A DNA stretch of 64,000 nucleotides from Mesorhabditis belari. Its lineage: Eukaryota > Nematoda > Chromadorea > Rhabditida > Rhabditidae. The DNA is taken from the NCBI GenBank assembly GCA_958450365.1, contig CAUEEP010000134.1, positions 570,560 through 634,559 on the forward strand. The letters are read 5' to 3'. This document shows, one piece after another, positions 37,380 to 48,863 of this stretch (its first letter is position 1; each line of letters opens with the position of its first letter). Position numbers and translations under genes: made by a program. The notes beneath the pieces are model-generated. The model was not told where the DNA came from and ran no database searches. It saw nothing but the letters and a program-made list of their open reading frames with translations.

Positions 37380-38005
37380 CATCGCGAGTTGATTGCATGT
37401 TTCTTTTGCCGTTTTTGTTTTCAACGGCCTTTTAACGTCACAAATTTTGTCAAATGATCTTAAAGCACATTTATAAAATATTACATTTAAATAATACTTG
37501 GTATACTAAGATGAACTTAAATTCCCCATCTGGAGTTGATTGTAGGTCAATGAGATCGATTTGACACCTTTCATTCTGTCTTTGCGTCCGTATTGGTTAC
37601 ACCACGACTGTTCTCTTCGGATTTTGACGCTTCATTTCGCATTCTTCCCAGAGATTGACGAATATAGCAATTATTTCTCTAAAACAAAGTAAAGCAAAAG
37701 TACAACCAATTACTTACTTTGAAATACCATAAAAACTCTCTGAGTCCTTTCCACATCACGCATATCCCTGCATGTCCAAGTTTAACGTGTGTTTTGTAAA
37801 AAATTTTGAAGAGCTCTTCTTGTTGAATTACTCGTTGCCTTTCTGGTTCGCTACCGGCTTTCCGTCGTTCGTCTTCGTGATAAAGCGTGACTCTCGTATT
37901 TTCGATTGAAAGAGTGTATCGGTTCAGCAAGTTGGCTTGATGATAGTTCATTTTTGAAGTCTCCAGTGTTGAGTCGCTAAAAAAATTTTTAATTTTAACA
38001 ACCAT
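37380..38005 (-). pseudogene. Integrase-domain relic (retroelement or KRBA2-like)
   Basis: The minus strand contains, in order, an HHCC-like zinc region (IFYKTHVKLGHAGICVMWKG), AIFVNLWEECEMKRQNPKR, CQIDLIDLQSTPDGEFKFI with the first catalytic Asp of an rve integrase core, then DHLTKFVTLK and PLKTKTAKETCNQLAMIF. This is the order seen in KRBA2-like and related integrases. There is a stop after KRTVVV and a 2-nt shift before PLKTK. A 44-nt GT..AG gap separates YQ from DHLTKF. Broken and without the remaining catalytic residues in frame. No LTRs were recognised nearby. Confidence 0.65.
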
Positions 38006-38318
38006 CAGCTTGTAGATTTCGGCTGTCGGAATTTGGCTCGTCTTTTTTCGCTAAAAGAAGCTGTTGAATTTCTCGTAGAAAAGTATGAAAAGTTTGAAAT
38101 GCACAATCAGCTATTTTACGAGATCACTCTACCTCTACCGAGAGTTGTCTCAGAGAACATTAGTTTTCAAAAATAGATCTTTTTCTAGTACAATCTTTGT
38201 TTCTTTTCTTTAATTTGATCATTGTTTAAGAAAATTTTTAACTAATTTATGTAAATTTCCTTTTCCAAGCTCCTTGAAATATCCTTGAAAGTTTTAAAAT
38301 GAAATCTCCTTTTTTTAG

Positions 38319-39929
38319 ATGGATTTATTCGAAGCGATTGATAAAGGAGAGATTTCCCTGGTTGAGCAAAAATTCTCGCAAGGAATCGATGTGAATTGTG
38401 TGGACAAAAACGGGATGACTCCTTTATGTCAAGCGGCTTTTCGAGGAAATGTGGAAATGGCGAGGGTTTGTCTCAAATTTGGCGCTGAAGTGAACACGAA
38501 ACGGCACGAGCAAGGCTATACACCGCTCATGTTCGCCGCGTTGTCTGGTGAGTTGTTGAAGTTGAGTGGAATTTGCAGGATCTTCATTTCAAGAATTCAT
38601 TTCAAGAATTCTATTCATTTTGCTACTTTTTGAATAGGTTAATCTCTTTTTAAGCAAAGTAAAGTCGAAAAATTTGGCAGATACTGAAAGATCTAAATCA
38701 GATAATAAATAACTAGGTTAGAGCTAAGCTAGAACTGGACTAGAACTAAGCTAGAGCTAGGTTAGAGCTAGACTAAAGCTAAGCTGGAGCTAGGCTAAAG
38801 CTAGGCTAAAGCTAGGCTAAAGCTAGGCTAGAGCTAGGCTAGAGCTAGGTTAGAGCTAGACTAGAGCTAGTTTTACAGTAAAGCCAAGTCAGAGGTTCAG
38901 AAGTTGCTTACTGTTGCTTTTCCCTTGTTAAAGCTAAGACTTATTCTTTTTTCAGGTAAACCGGATCTCTGCCGGTTGTTAATGGATTATGGAGCCGAAT
39001 CCTCCTACACAAACAATATCGGAAAAACAGCTTGTGAGCTGGCTGCTTTTGTCGGCCAACATGAGTGCGTCTCAGTCATCAACAATCACATTTCACTCGA
39101 GCAAATCAACAAACTCTTAAATCCAAAGGATTCAGAAGAGAAATTCCCAGAAGAACTCTCGAAATTCATTCACAAAACCGTTTCCGCTCACGTCGTCCAC
39201 CCAATCGCCATCATTTTTACTTTATTAGACTACGAGGATGCACTCAAGTACCGAAAAAAGATTCTCTATGTAGTGGATCGAATTTTCGAGAGTCAATTGC
39301 GTTGTAAAGAAAGCAATGAAGTTTTATCGCTGAAAGTTTGGATAATTTTACAAATTCTAAGAGAAACTTATAAATTTATCGATGAAAGAAAAGATCAGGA
39401 AAATCCTTTAAAATCAGCAACATTCTACGCAAAAAGTTTACTTTTTATGTCTCCAGGGGACGAGGTTCGACCAAAATTGGATACATTGTTGAGATCGGCG
39501 ATCGTCTCTTTCCCATACCATCATAGCTTACTTTTTGAGACTTTAGTCAAAGCTTTATCAAAGTCGAAATTCGGGCAAAGACCCGCTGGATACGATTATA
39601 TTGTTCAGGGTTTATTTGGGCAACGATTACACGCAGTTAGCCATTTTTGCTTCACGTGTGGATCGTTTTCGGCAAAAAAGCGCTGTGGTGGATGTAAAGT
39701 GCCGTATTGCTCGGAAAAGTGTCAGAAATTTGATTGGCCGATTCATAAACGTTGTTGTCAGGCGATAAGTGATTGGAATAAAAAAGATGAGGAAGAGGAG
39801 ATCGATTTGGATCAGATCAAAGCGTCCATCGAGGAGGTGGATGAGATCAAAGCCTCCGTCGAGGAGGTGGATGAGATCAAAGCCTCCGTCGAGGAGGTGG
39901 ATGAGGATGGGGAAACGAAAAATGAATAG
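38319..39929 (+). CDS. ankmy2: Ankyrin-repeat and MYND-finger protein (ANKMY2)
   Basis: ANKMY2 helps traffic adenylyl cyclases to cilia with FKBP38 in vertebrates. Two exons, 38319-38547 and 38956-39929, joined in phase (G|GT); 400 residues (human 441). Ankyrin repeats fill residues ~1-130: [40 protein letters not shown], then [20 protein letters not shown], the last strongly conserved in the family. A helical middle follows. The MYND zinc finger lies at ~308-344: [20 protein letters not shown], then CSEKCQ and HKRCC, with the usual Cys/His ligands. The C-terminus has three tandem 10-residue acidic units ([10 protein letters not shown]), encoded by a 30-bp repeat at ~39815-39905. The intron holds a 12-bp minisatellite (38714-38875). 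SLC19 follows 730 bp downstream on the same strand. Confidence 0.96.
38714..38875. repeat. 12-bp minisatellite (AGAGCTAGGCTA)
   Basis: About 13 copies of AGAGCTAGGCT/AAAGCTAGGCT in the single ANKMY2 intron. Confidence 0.9.
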
Positions 39930-40164
39930 CTTTGTTGCTTGTTTATTTTCAAATCCGTTTTCTATAATTTGCTTGTCTTTTTTAGCGGAATTTGCTCGAT
40001 TTTTATCTAATCTATCTACATTTTTTATATCTTAGAAATCAGAGGAAATGATTTCTATACTAAGCATCAAGTTTAAGTCAGCTAGGAGTTAGAGGTTAGT
40101 CAACTTTTGGCCTACAGTATCCAGACTACAAACTAAACCAAAAGCTTGATTAAAATGGATTCTA

Positions 40165-40345
40165 AAAGATCTAAAGTTACCGTAATCCTAGAAGGATCTA
40201 AAGTTACCGTAATCCTAGAAGGATCTAAAGTTACCGTAATCCTAGAAAGATCTAAAGTTACCATAATCCTAGAAAGATCTAGAGTTACCGTAGCCTTAGA
40301 AAGATCTAGAGTTACCGTAATCCTAGAAAGATCTAGAAGCTATCT
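40165..40345. repeat. 27-bp minisatellite (AAAGTTACCGTAATCCTAGA)
   Basis: Six to seven units AAAGTTACCGTAATCCTAGA + AGGATCT in the gap between ANKMY2 and SLC19. Confidence 0.9.
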
Positions 40346-40660
40346 GAGAATTAGATTTACAGTAAGCCAACCAAATAGATATCTTTAAAACCTTTCAATC
40401 CAGCCAAAAGTTAGCTATTCCATTTTGTCACCTGAATTCTCATTTTCCTTGCCATTTTGTTAGCTTTTCAGTTAAGCATATAAGCTGCTACATTAGTTTT
40501 ACCATTTTAAAACAAATTTCATTTCATTTCATTTCCCTTTACGATTTCCTTGCCATTTTCTCTCGATTTTAATTCTATGAGTGCCCAAATTTCACTTTGA
40601 TTTCGATCTCATATTGATTATGTGTAAAAAAAAGGAATAAATTTCCAGGGTAACATTTCG

Positions 40661-43600
40661 ATGCAATGGAAGACGATATCACTTCTCGTGTGTCTTTATG
40701 GAGTGATCAAGGTGAGTAATCACAGCTAGTGTTAGCTCTAGAATCTCTAGTGTCAGCTCTAGAACTTGTAGTCGAAACTTGTCATCTACTGGAGTTAAAA
40801 AGCTACATTTTGAGGTGTCTAAATCGATTTTTACTGCAATAACCAATAATTTTTATCGTCTAAGAGAGCCCTCAAGCTCGTCTAAGGCCTCAAGCTCCAA
40901 CCTAGCTCTCTAGGAGCCCTCAAGCTCGTCTAGAGCCCAACACCCTTCTAACCTCAATCTCTAACCCTCAACCTCTAGACCCAAAACTACCCTCAAGCTC
41001 TAGGAGCCCCAATTCTAGAGCCCTCAAGCTCATCTAGAGCCCAAGCTCCAAGGAGCCCTCAAGTTCGTCTAGGAGCCCTCAGCTCTCTAGGAGCCCTCAG
41101 CTCATCTAAGAGCCTCGAGCTCATCCAAGAGCCTCAAGCTCGTAAAAACTTTCTTCTAAACTCACATTTGTTGTCTCACTCACTTTCTGATTCTCAAATG
41201 AGGACTAAAATCCCTTAATTTAGAAGATTTTTTGGAAACTTTATACCAAAAGAATCATTGAAAGCAGCACAAGCATCACGATTGGTCAATTTCAGGAATT
41301 CCGTCCGGCCACCCCGTTTCTAACTCCGTTTCTCGTTTCTGACGCAAAAAATCTCAGCATTGAGACAGTTTACAGTGACATTTATCCATTCTGGACGTAT
41401 TCGTATTTGATTTGCCTGGTTTGTTTGTTTGAATAAGCAAAAAATACTCAACACAAAGCTCAATAATCAGCACAACAATCAATCAAAGCTAAATCCAAAC
41501 TACTGAAGAGCTTCTAATCATTCAACCATTTCAGATTCCAATCCTGGCTCTCACTGATCTTCTCCGCTACAAACCGCTTGTGATCGTTGAAGCGATCGGT
41601 CTCTGTCTCACGTGGGCGCTTCTCGTTTGGGCTCAAGGCGTTCAACTCATGCAATTGATGCAAATCGTCTTTGGTTGGTCTACAATAACACTACAGGCTT
41701 AGAGTTTAACTGGAGACTTCGATTGATTCTTATCGACTAGGACATCGATTCTTATCAACTAGGATTCGTATCGACTAGACATAAGAAAATTCCAATCCGA
41801 ACTCAATTCCACCTTCGTTTTCTTGGCCATTCTTTCGTCCAGACGATTTCTTTTTCAAAACTTGTTCTCAAAAAGCGGAATAGAGATCAAAATGTGATTC
41901 GGGAGCGTTCTGCTGATCTTGAAATCATAGAGAAGACACACGCACACAACATCCATTTGAAGTATTCCACCAGCAAGACAACATCACTTTGTGCCCATGA
42001 TAATCTGGCTTTGGAGTTGAAATTGGCATTTGACCCTCGCTGAGCCATTGTCTTTTTGCGAGAAGTTTTATCGAAGTGTTATCGAAGTGAATCAAAATCT
42101 CCAAAACCATGTGATTCGGTAGCGTTTTTGCCCATTTTGAAATCGTAGAGAAGACACGCACAACATACATTTGATCCACCATGATCTAAAGAAAATATCA
42201 ATTAAAAAAGTGAAAGCTTTGACTTAGAAAAAGCGTAAAAATAAGAGTAAAATATGTCGTAACCGTTTAAGAAATTCAGCCGCTAACGAATGATTCGTAA
42301 TCGGCTAGCCGTTAACGAATCATTCGTTAGCGGCTGATATTTCGTAAACGGTAAAAAATAAAAAGGGTTATTTATTTTCAAAATTGGGGGGGAAAAAGTG
42401 GGAAAAGGCCCCACAAAAAAAAAAAAAAAATAAAAAAAAAAAAAATAAAAAAAAAAAACAAAAAGGAAAAAATTTTCTTTTTTAGAAACTTAAAAAAATT
42501 AAAAAATGGAAAAGGGGAATTAAATAAAAAAATAATTTTTTAAAATAGTAAACTTTAAGGTTGTGGAAAAAAAAAAAAAGGGGCAAAAATGTAACCCAAA
42601 TTTAAAATAATTAAAAAAACTTTTAAAATGGGGATTTGGGGGGGGTTTCTTTTTGGTTTTTTTTGTTATGGATTTTTTTCTTTTAGGGTTTACGGTATAT
42701 ATAGATGTCGTAGCCATTTACGAAATTCAACTAACGAATGAAATTTTCGCTTAAGTGAGTTCGTTAGCTGAATTTCGTAAATGGTTACGACACCTATATA
42801 TATATATGTCGTAACCGTTTACGAAATTCAGCCGCTAACGATTCGTTAACGGCTAGCCGATTACGAATCATTTGTTAACGGCTGGCCGATTACGAATAAA
42901 ATCTTTTCGCTAGCCGTGTACAATTTGTAATCGCCTTCTGCGAACATGGCTCGATTCAAATAAGCTTTTGATTTCAAGCTATTTATGCAAAACGCAAACC
43001 AATCAACTAATCACAACAAGTGAAATAAAATTTATAACATTTAACATGTATAAACATAATAACGTTTATAACAAACAAATTCGTTAGCGGCTAGCCGATT
43101 ACGAATCATTCGTAAACGGCTAGCGAAAACTTTCATCCGTAAACGGCTAGTCGTTAATGAATTTCGTGAATTTCGTAAATGGTTACGACATCTATATAAT
43201 AGGTTGATGCATAAGTGTTTTTGTTCCTTTTCGTCTGCCGTTTCAAGCCAACAAATGCACCAATTAAACTACGGTTGATTTCATTAGAAAAACCAATTAT
43301 TTTTCTGCAAAATAACATTAAAACGGGTTTAAAAATATTTAATGCCTGGATTTTCTTGAGAGTATGAAGTCGGGTAGTCAAAAAGGGCTAACTCGATGCG
43401 GTTTAGATGCGGTTTAGACACCTTAGCTAAAGAAAACCTATCTTCGTGTCAATAGATAAAAGATAGAGAAAAAAAACGTTTGATATTTCGCCAAAATTTC
43501 AGAGAAATTCATTCAGCCAATTTTTCCGTAGAGTTTTTATAGATTTTTACGACAAAAGGCTTTTTTCACTCTGAATTTGCTTGAAAGTGAACCGAAATTC

Positions 43601-45751
43601 ATTTAAAAAGATGCAAATTGAACAAAAAACACTTTTTTATAGAGCAAACTATAGATTAATTGGTGAATTTGTTACTTTTTAACAGAAGTACGAAAAAAAA
43701 AACGAAAGACTTATGCATCAACCTAATATATGTCGTAACCGTTTACGGAAATTCAGCCGCTAACGAATGAGGGTATTTCCGGGCATCCAATCAAAAAGTT
43801 ATCCACATAAAAAATGTTCATAATACATATATTTTATAATAAATTTTTGGAAATTAGCTCATTTCGTTGAGTAGAAAATCTTTTGAGCCCCCAAAGTTTA
43901 GGTTCAAAAATGCCCTAAAATGGCTATAAAAAATTTTTCTACTCAGCCAAAAAGCTATTAGCTCATTTTGTAGCCAATTGATGTAGATTCTTAAAGTAAA
44001 ACCATCTAAAACACTTTTTCGTTGAAAGTAGGAGAAAGAGGGCGAGGAACAAATTCAGCGCAATTCTCAAATGTAGAAAACAGCGACCGGAGTTCAACTG
44101 AAGTCGTTCCTCGCCCTCTTTCTCCTAGCTTTGAATCAAATGCTCAATGTAGCTTTACTTTAAGAATCTACATCAAATTGGCTACAAAAATAAGCTATCA
44201 GGGCAAGTTTTTTAGCTGAGTAGAAAAATTTTATAGCCATTTGGAAACCAAACTTTGGGGCTCAAAAAAATTTTCTACTGAACCAAATAAGCTAATTTCA
44301 AAAATTTATTATAAAATATATGTATTATGAACATTTTTATGTGGGCGACTTTTGATTGGATGCCCGGAAATACCCTCATTCCATTAGCGGCTGGATTTCG
44401 TAATTTTCACTACGACATATATAAGAGTACAAATATACAAAAGAAGAAAAAAAAAATATGATTTCTAGCTTAAAGAATAGAACCTTTTACACCAAGCGTA
44501 ATTTCTTTTACATCAAGCACAGTTCAGGTTTGGCATCAGCTGCCGAGAGATCGCTTTCTCTTCATATCTCTTTGCTGTCGTTGATGTAAAACAATATCGC
44601 CGAGTCACCTCGTGGACGAAAACCTCAGTGCTTATCGGGAAACTTTTCGCTTTTGCTTTGGCACAATTTCTGGTTTCTTGGCTCGATGCACCGTATTTGT
44701 TGCTTAATCAGGTGAGCTCTTAACTAGAAATCATGTTTTTAAACATTTTACAAATACAATAGTATTAATGAGAATATTTCAAGCTTTCAAATGATACTAG
44801 ATTTGCTACAAATGCTATTAGATTTGCTATAAATGCTACTAAAAGAAAAAGCAAGTCTAAAGCTAAAATTTGCTTAAAAATTTGAGCATAGCACGTCTTA
44901 TATAGCTTTCAAATAAGATTTAGAGCTTAAAACCTCTATTAAAAAGCTCTATTTAAAGGTTTTCAAGGATTGGGAATTCAAATCTTCATGAATTTTAAAC
45001 AAAAAAGGTTTAAAATCAGTTTCTGGATTCAGTTAAGCTTTTTTTTTTGGTTAAGCAGCTAAATTAAGAGAAAAGGCTTGTAAGTTTTGGCTCTTGATTT
45101 TCTTAGGATTCATTAGTTCAATCAACTTCTTTTTCCTGTCACTTTGAAACCCTGAATTGTCCTCTATTAAAACGAGAACAAAAGTTAAGAATGACATTAT
45201 TTGTAGAGAAATTTATAGACCTTGAAAGCGTGTGGGAAATTTCACTTTTCCAGATCCTTTCAGATCACTTTCAGATCACTTCAGATCACTTTCATCGCCA
45301 CAATCATTGCTCTTTTCGTTGCTTTAACTCTTCCGACTGTGCCGAAAAGTCGACCGGATGTTGTTCAAAATGTTGAAGAAGCTCAACCAAAAACAACGTC
45401 TCAAATTCCCATTTTTCATAAATTTACAGATTTAGATATGATCGAAAAAAAGAAAATCTGCTTCTTCAACTTATCTATCGACAATGCGAGGGAGATTTTT
45501 GATCTACAAGGAGAACGCTTTGGTCCTGGAAGTGGTCTCTCTCTACGCTTTTGATTAGTTGTGCTATGTATCAAAGTGAGATCTTCCTTCTTCCTCTTCT
45601 CCTTCTTCTTCTTCTTCCTCTTCTTCCTCTTCCTCCTCCTCCTCTTCTTCTTCTTCTTCTTCTTCTTCTTCTTCTTCTTCTTCCCTCCTCTTCTTCCTCT
45701 TCTTCTTCTTCCTCTCTCTTCTTCTTTCTTCTCCTTCCTTCTTCTTCTTCT

Positions 45752-45800
<49 letters not shown>

Positions 45801-46042
45801 TCTCTTTTCTCCTCTTCTTCTTTTCTTCCTCTCTCTCCTTCTCTCTCTTTTCTCTCTCCCCTCTCCCTCTCCTCCTCCTCTCTCCTTCTTCTTCTTCTTC
45901 TTCTTCTTCCTCTCCCTCTTCCTCCCCCTTCTTCTCTTCTTCTTCTCCCTCCTCCTCTTCTCTTCCTCCTCTTCTTCTCCTCCTTCTTCTCTTCTTCTTC
46001 CTCCTCTTCTTCTCCCTTCTTCTTCCTTCTTCTTCTTCTTCT

Positions 46043-46073
<31 letters not shown>

Positions 46074-48419
46074 TTCTTCTTCTTCTTCTTCTTCTTCTTC
46101 TTCTTCTTCTTCTCTATGAAGGCTTTAGATTTATAACTACATTCAACCGCTCTGGATTGAGATCGATTCGGTTTCGAAAGCTGAGAATGGGTTAATTGAG
46201 TTCATCAACACGGCTTTAGGTGAGTTTCTTTTGTCTAGATTAATTTCGGAATCAATTTGAATTGAATGCAGTAGAAAGGCTAACATAAAATCATAAAATG
46301 TTAGCCACTCGTCCAAAGTAAGACTGTTAGCCACTCGGTTAAAAGTAAGACTGTTAGCCACTCGATCAAAGTAACATTGCTAGCCACTCGTCCAGGGTTA
46401 AACAAGTTTAGAAACGTTTAGAATCTTTGATACTTTACAGTCCTTCTAGAACCAAATTCCAGGAGCTGTAATCTCTTTCGGCGTGCAATTTGTGAAGCTC
46501 GACGGCTCATCCCGTCTCGGTGATTTCTTTCTCTTCAGTTCCGCCTCAATTCTTGGAGTTGTAACAATTGTGCTGAGCTTAACGTCTTCTTTATGGATTG
46601 CTTACGGGATGTATGTAATGGCTGTCTTTATTTACCACGCGCTTAGCCCAATTTCCAGGTTTGATTGATCAATTGTTTCAAGTTTTCTCATAAAAACATT
46701 TCAGTACAATAATCGCTAGCCAACTTGAGAAAAGCGCTTATAGCTTCGTTTTTGGAGCGAACTCGCTTTTTGCCTTAATCATTCAAACTGTGATCACTTT
46801 CACCGTTGTTGACAAAAACTATTTCGAGCTTAAATGCACAACAGGTATTGTATTTCATTTTGATTAAGAAAGTCTATTAGCAATGCAGTAGTAGCCTCGT
46901 TAGAGCTGATTAGTTAGGCTATATTCATTTTTGCGTTTTCTAAAAGTATCCGAAAAAGTTATCGTAGTTAATTAGACTTTTTTTGATTGCCTAATTTCAA
47001 ATCCTTTTTAAAAAACGATCAAACAAATAAAGCCAAGCTAGAAGCCAAGCTAGAACTTTAGCTAATCCAAATACTAAAACAAAGCAAACAAAGCCCAGGA
47101 TGTGGCTGAGCTGAGCTGATCTAGAGGGAGTGGGGGTGAGCTGATCTAGCTGAGCTGAGCTGATCTAGCTGAGCTGAGCTGATCTAGCTGAGCTGGCTTG
47201 GCAAGGTTTTGCTTGGGCTTAAACGGGTCCATCAACTGTTAAATCTAGCAAAATTTTTGGGTTTACCAAATAAATTAAACGAGTTTTGCTTATTAAACTT
47301 TCGTTTTGCAAAATTCAACACGCATTTAGCAAGATTTAACGCCAAACGATGTTTAATTTTTTACTGACTGAATAATGCTTTATGTGGCAGCATCAGAATG
47401 TTCAGTTTACAAGAAATAAAACTCAATTTTGCTAAATTTAGCATTCTTTTAGTATCTAGCATTTAGCATTTAGAATTTAGCGTTGCAAAATGATAAATTG
47501 CTGTTCTGAATGGCGCTGTTCTGAATGGCGCTGTTCTGAATGGCGCTGTTCTGAATGGCGCTGTTCTAAATGGCGCTGTTCTAAATGGCGCTGTTCTAAA
47601 TGGCGCTGTTCTAAATGGCGCTGTTCTAAATGGCGCTGTTCTAAATGGCGCTGTTCTAAATGGCGCTGTTCTAAATGGCGCTGTTCTAAATGGCGCTGTT
47701 CTAAATGGCGCTGTTCTAAATGGCGCTGTTCTAAATGGCGCTGTTCTAAATGGCGCTGTTCTGAATGGCGCTGTTCTGAATGGCGCTGTTCTGAATGGCG
47801 CTGTTCTGAATGGCTCTGTTCTGAATGGCGCTGTTCTGAATGGCGCTGTTCTGAATAGCGCTGTTTTGGCGGCGCTGTTCTAAATGGCGCTGTTCTAAAT
47901 GGCGCTTTTCTGAATGGCGCTGTTCTGAGTGGGGCTGTTCTGAATGGCGCTGTTCTAAATGGCGCTATTCTGAATGGCGCTGTTCTGAATGGCGCTGCTT
48001 TGGCCGCTGTTCTGAGTGGGGTCGTTTTGGCGGCGCTGTTTTGAATGGTGCTGTTTTGGCGGCGCTATTTTGAACGGGGCTATTTTGAATGGCGTGGTTT
48101 TTGCGGCGCGATTTTGAATGGCGCTGTTTTGGCCGCTGCTCTGAATGGGGCCGTTTTGGCGGCGCTATTTTGAATGGTGCTATTTTGACTAAGTTCCAGA
48201 TTTAGTGATCTTTATTAGTTAGTCTATTATTTAGTTATCTTGAAAAAGTTTCTATAAAGAGTTTTACTCTAAATGATAATCTTAATCGATTTTCAGTTCC
48301 TCATTTATGCATCAATCTTTTTCTTGACGAGTCTGATCCCGATGATTTGCTCAATTTTGAAGCCAGTTCAATTGATTCACGAGTGTCCAACTGAAAGTGC
48401 AATTTTAGAAGATTTATAG
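40661..48419 (+). CDS. slc19a: SLC19-type folate/thiamine transporter, with frame breaks
   Basis: Reduced-folate/thiamine carrier family, 12-TM plasma-membrane proteins. Exons: 40661-40711, 41296-41418, 41535-41677, 44528-44711, 45285-45575, 46129-46219, 46463-46658, 46705-46844, 48297-48419 (TAG). Family landmarks: SDIYPFWTYSYL, LTDLLRYKPLVIVEAIGLCL, LLVWAQGVQLMQLMQIVFG, CREIAFSSYLFAVVDVKQYR, YNYIQPLWIEID, AYSFVFGANSLFALIIQTVI. About 430 residues. Exon 5 (291 nt) reads right only if one base is dropped at each of three places: the A7 run near 45448, GG near 45528, and AAA at the donor (45573-45575). That gives exactly 96 codons. A fourth extra G precedes the exon 8 donor. Either assembly errors or a decaying paralogue; nematodes have several folt genes. 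Introns hold MITEs, a 500-bp CTT tract and a 15-bp minisatellite. AATAAA lies at 48467. Confidence 0.85.
40860..41145. repeat. Degenerate minisatellite (CTCAAGCTCGTCTAGGAGCC)
   Basis: About twelve loose copies built on CCCTCAAGCTCGTCTA in SLC19 intron 1. Confidence 0.85.
41880..42185 (-). pseudogene. mariner transposase fragment
   Basis: The minus strand reads KRQWLSEGQMPISTPKPDYH then GHKVMLSCWWNTS, the mariner middle domain (typically W..KG....PKPD.H..K.ML..WWD). The aspartate expected after WW is replaced by Asn. Flanked by two direct copies of a GTGATTCGG(G/T)AGCGTT..TGAAATC(A/G)TAGAGAAGACAC segment (about 41890 and 42110). In SLC19 intron 3. Confidence 0.7.
42366..42690. repeat. Poly-A/poly-G low-complexity block
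   Basis: Runs of A with single C/T breaks, then GGGG and TTTT runs. Texture like 10806-11060. It starts inside a foldback element and may be an assembly artefact. Confidence 0.7.
43202..43723. mobile_element. mariner-type MITE (GGTTGATGCATAAGT ends)
   Basis: 522 bp, flanked by TA (43200-43201 and 43724-43725). GGTTGATGCATAAGTGTTTT reads in from the left and GGTTGATGCATAAGTCTTTC from the right. The inner part is AT-rich without a transposase. It sits in the TATGTCGTAACC foldback cluster. Confidence 0.87.
43767..44379. mobile_element. Near-perfect hairpin element (TGAGGGTATTTCCGGGCATC)
   Basis: Arms of about 300 bp: TGAGGGTATTTCCGGGCATC and its complement at the right end. AGTAGGAGAAAGAGGGCGAG near 44028 pairs with the complement near 44110. 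The loop is only about 40-50 nt. No ORF of its own. Confidence 0.88.
44720..45180. other. SLC19 intron 4, nothing recognised
   Basis: AT-rich intron. Four overlapping CAGATCACTT copies at its 3' end (45251-45290) give several possible acceptors for exon 5; the last one keeps the family frame. Confidence 0.4.
45585..46115. repeat. TTC/TCC trinucleotide tract in SLC19 intron
   Basis: About 530 bp of almost pure C/T on the coding strand, mostly CTT and CTC triplets. It fills the intron between exons 5 and 6 from 10 nt past the donor to about 14 nt before the acceptor. The Ser- or Leu/Phe-only frames here are artefacts. Confidence 0.93.
47488..48190. repeat. 15-bp minisatellite (GGCGCTGTTCTAAAT)
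   Basis: About 25 near-perfect 15-mers followed by about 20 degenerate ones. GAAT flanks and AAAT centres form homogeneous blocks, a sign of recent local expansion. Because 15 is a multiple of three it stays open as a Cys-Ser-Glu/Lys-Trp-Arg repeat, but it lies wholly inside SLC19 intron 8. Confidence 0.93.
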
Positions 48420-48466
48420 ATTTTAGATGTTTATTGAAATGGATAGATTAGAAAGTTAAAAACGCC

Positions 48467-48472
48467 AATAAA
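48467..48472 (+). terminator. Polyadenylation signal AATAAA of SLC19
   Basis: AATAAA 48 nt past the SLC19 stop, before the convergent Arg-rich gene. A hairpin (CTCAAGGTACAAAGTA / TACTTTGTACCTTGAG) follows at 48531-48579. Confidence 0.6.
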
Positions 48473-48863
48473 TTTTTACAAAACTACTCGGAACATAAAG
48501 CACTTTAAAAAGTAAATAAAAAAGTAATTCTCAAGGTACAAAGTAACCATCATTGATGAGTACTTTGTACCTTGAGAAACGTACATTTTTTGGCATACTA
48601 GATCAAGAAATTCAAAGCTTTAGTGTGCTAGAAAATGTGCGTTTAGGAGAGCATAAAGTACTAGGAAGTTTTTAACAAATAAATGGCAAAATGATAAAAA
48701 GGAAAAGAAGAAAATTCGAAGACAACCAAAGAACTCTTAGTTTTTAACTTTAGGAATGGATAAAATGAAGGACTAAAAAGATTTTAACGATAAAAATACA
48801 AAGCTAAACTTTTCAGAGATCTTGGAAAGTCAAAGTCAAAGTCGAAGATTTAGAACATAAAGT

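Larger units (their letters stand above)
42237..44425. repeat. Cluster of TATGTCGTAACCGTTTACGA foldback elements
   Basis: The terminus TATGTCGTAACCGTTTACGA + AATTCAGCCGCTAACG appears in both directions near 42254, 42350, 42720, 42790, 42808, 43185, 43728 and 44390. Internal GGCTAGCCGATTACGAATCATT modules pair with each other. Two other MITEs (43202-43723, 43767-44379) and a homopolymer block (42366-42690) are embedded. All within SLC19 intron 3. Confidence 0.8.

Noticed and set aside
38010..38185. Plus-strand open stretch reading QLVDFGCRNLARLFSLKEAV and EKYEKFEMHNQLFYEITLPL
   Set aside because: Protein-like and preceded by a possible acceptor, but there is no start, no partner exon or known family; it overlaps the start of the antisense integrase relic.
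45551..46195. Frames of almost pure Ser/Leu/Pro or Phe/Leu
   Set aside because: Translation of the CTT/CTC tract in an SLC19 intron.
47490..47858. 122-codon Cys-Ser-Glu-Trp-Arg repeat frame
   Set aside because: Intronic 15-bp minisatellite; flanked by SLC19 exons in the correct phase without it.
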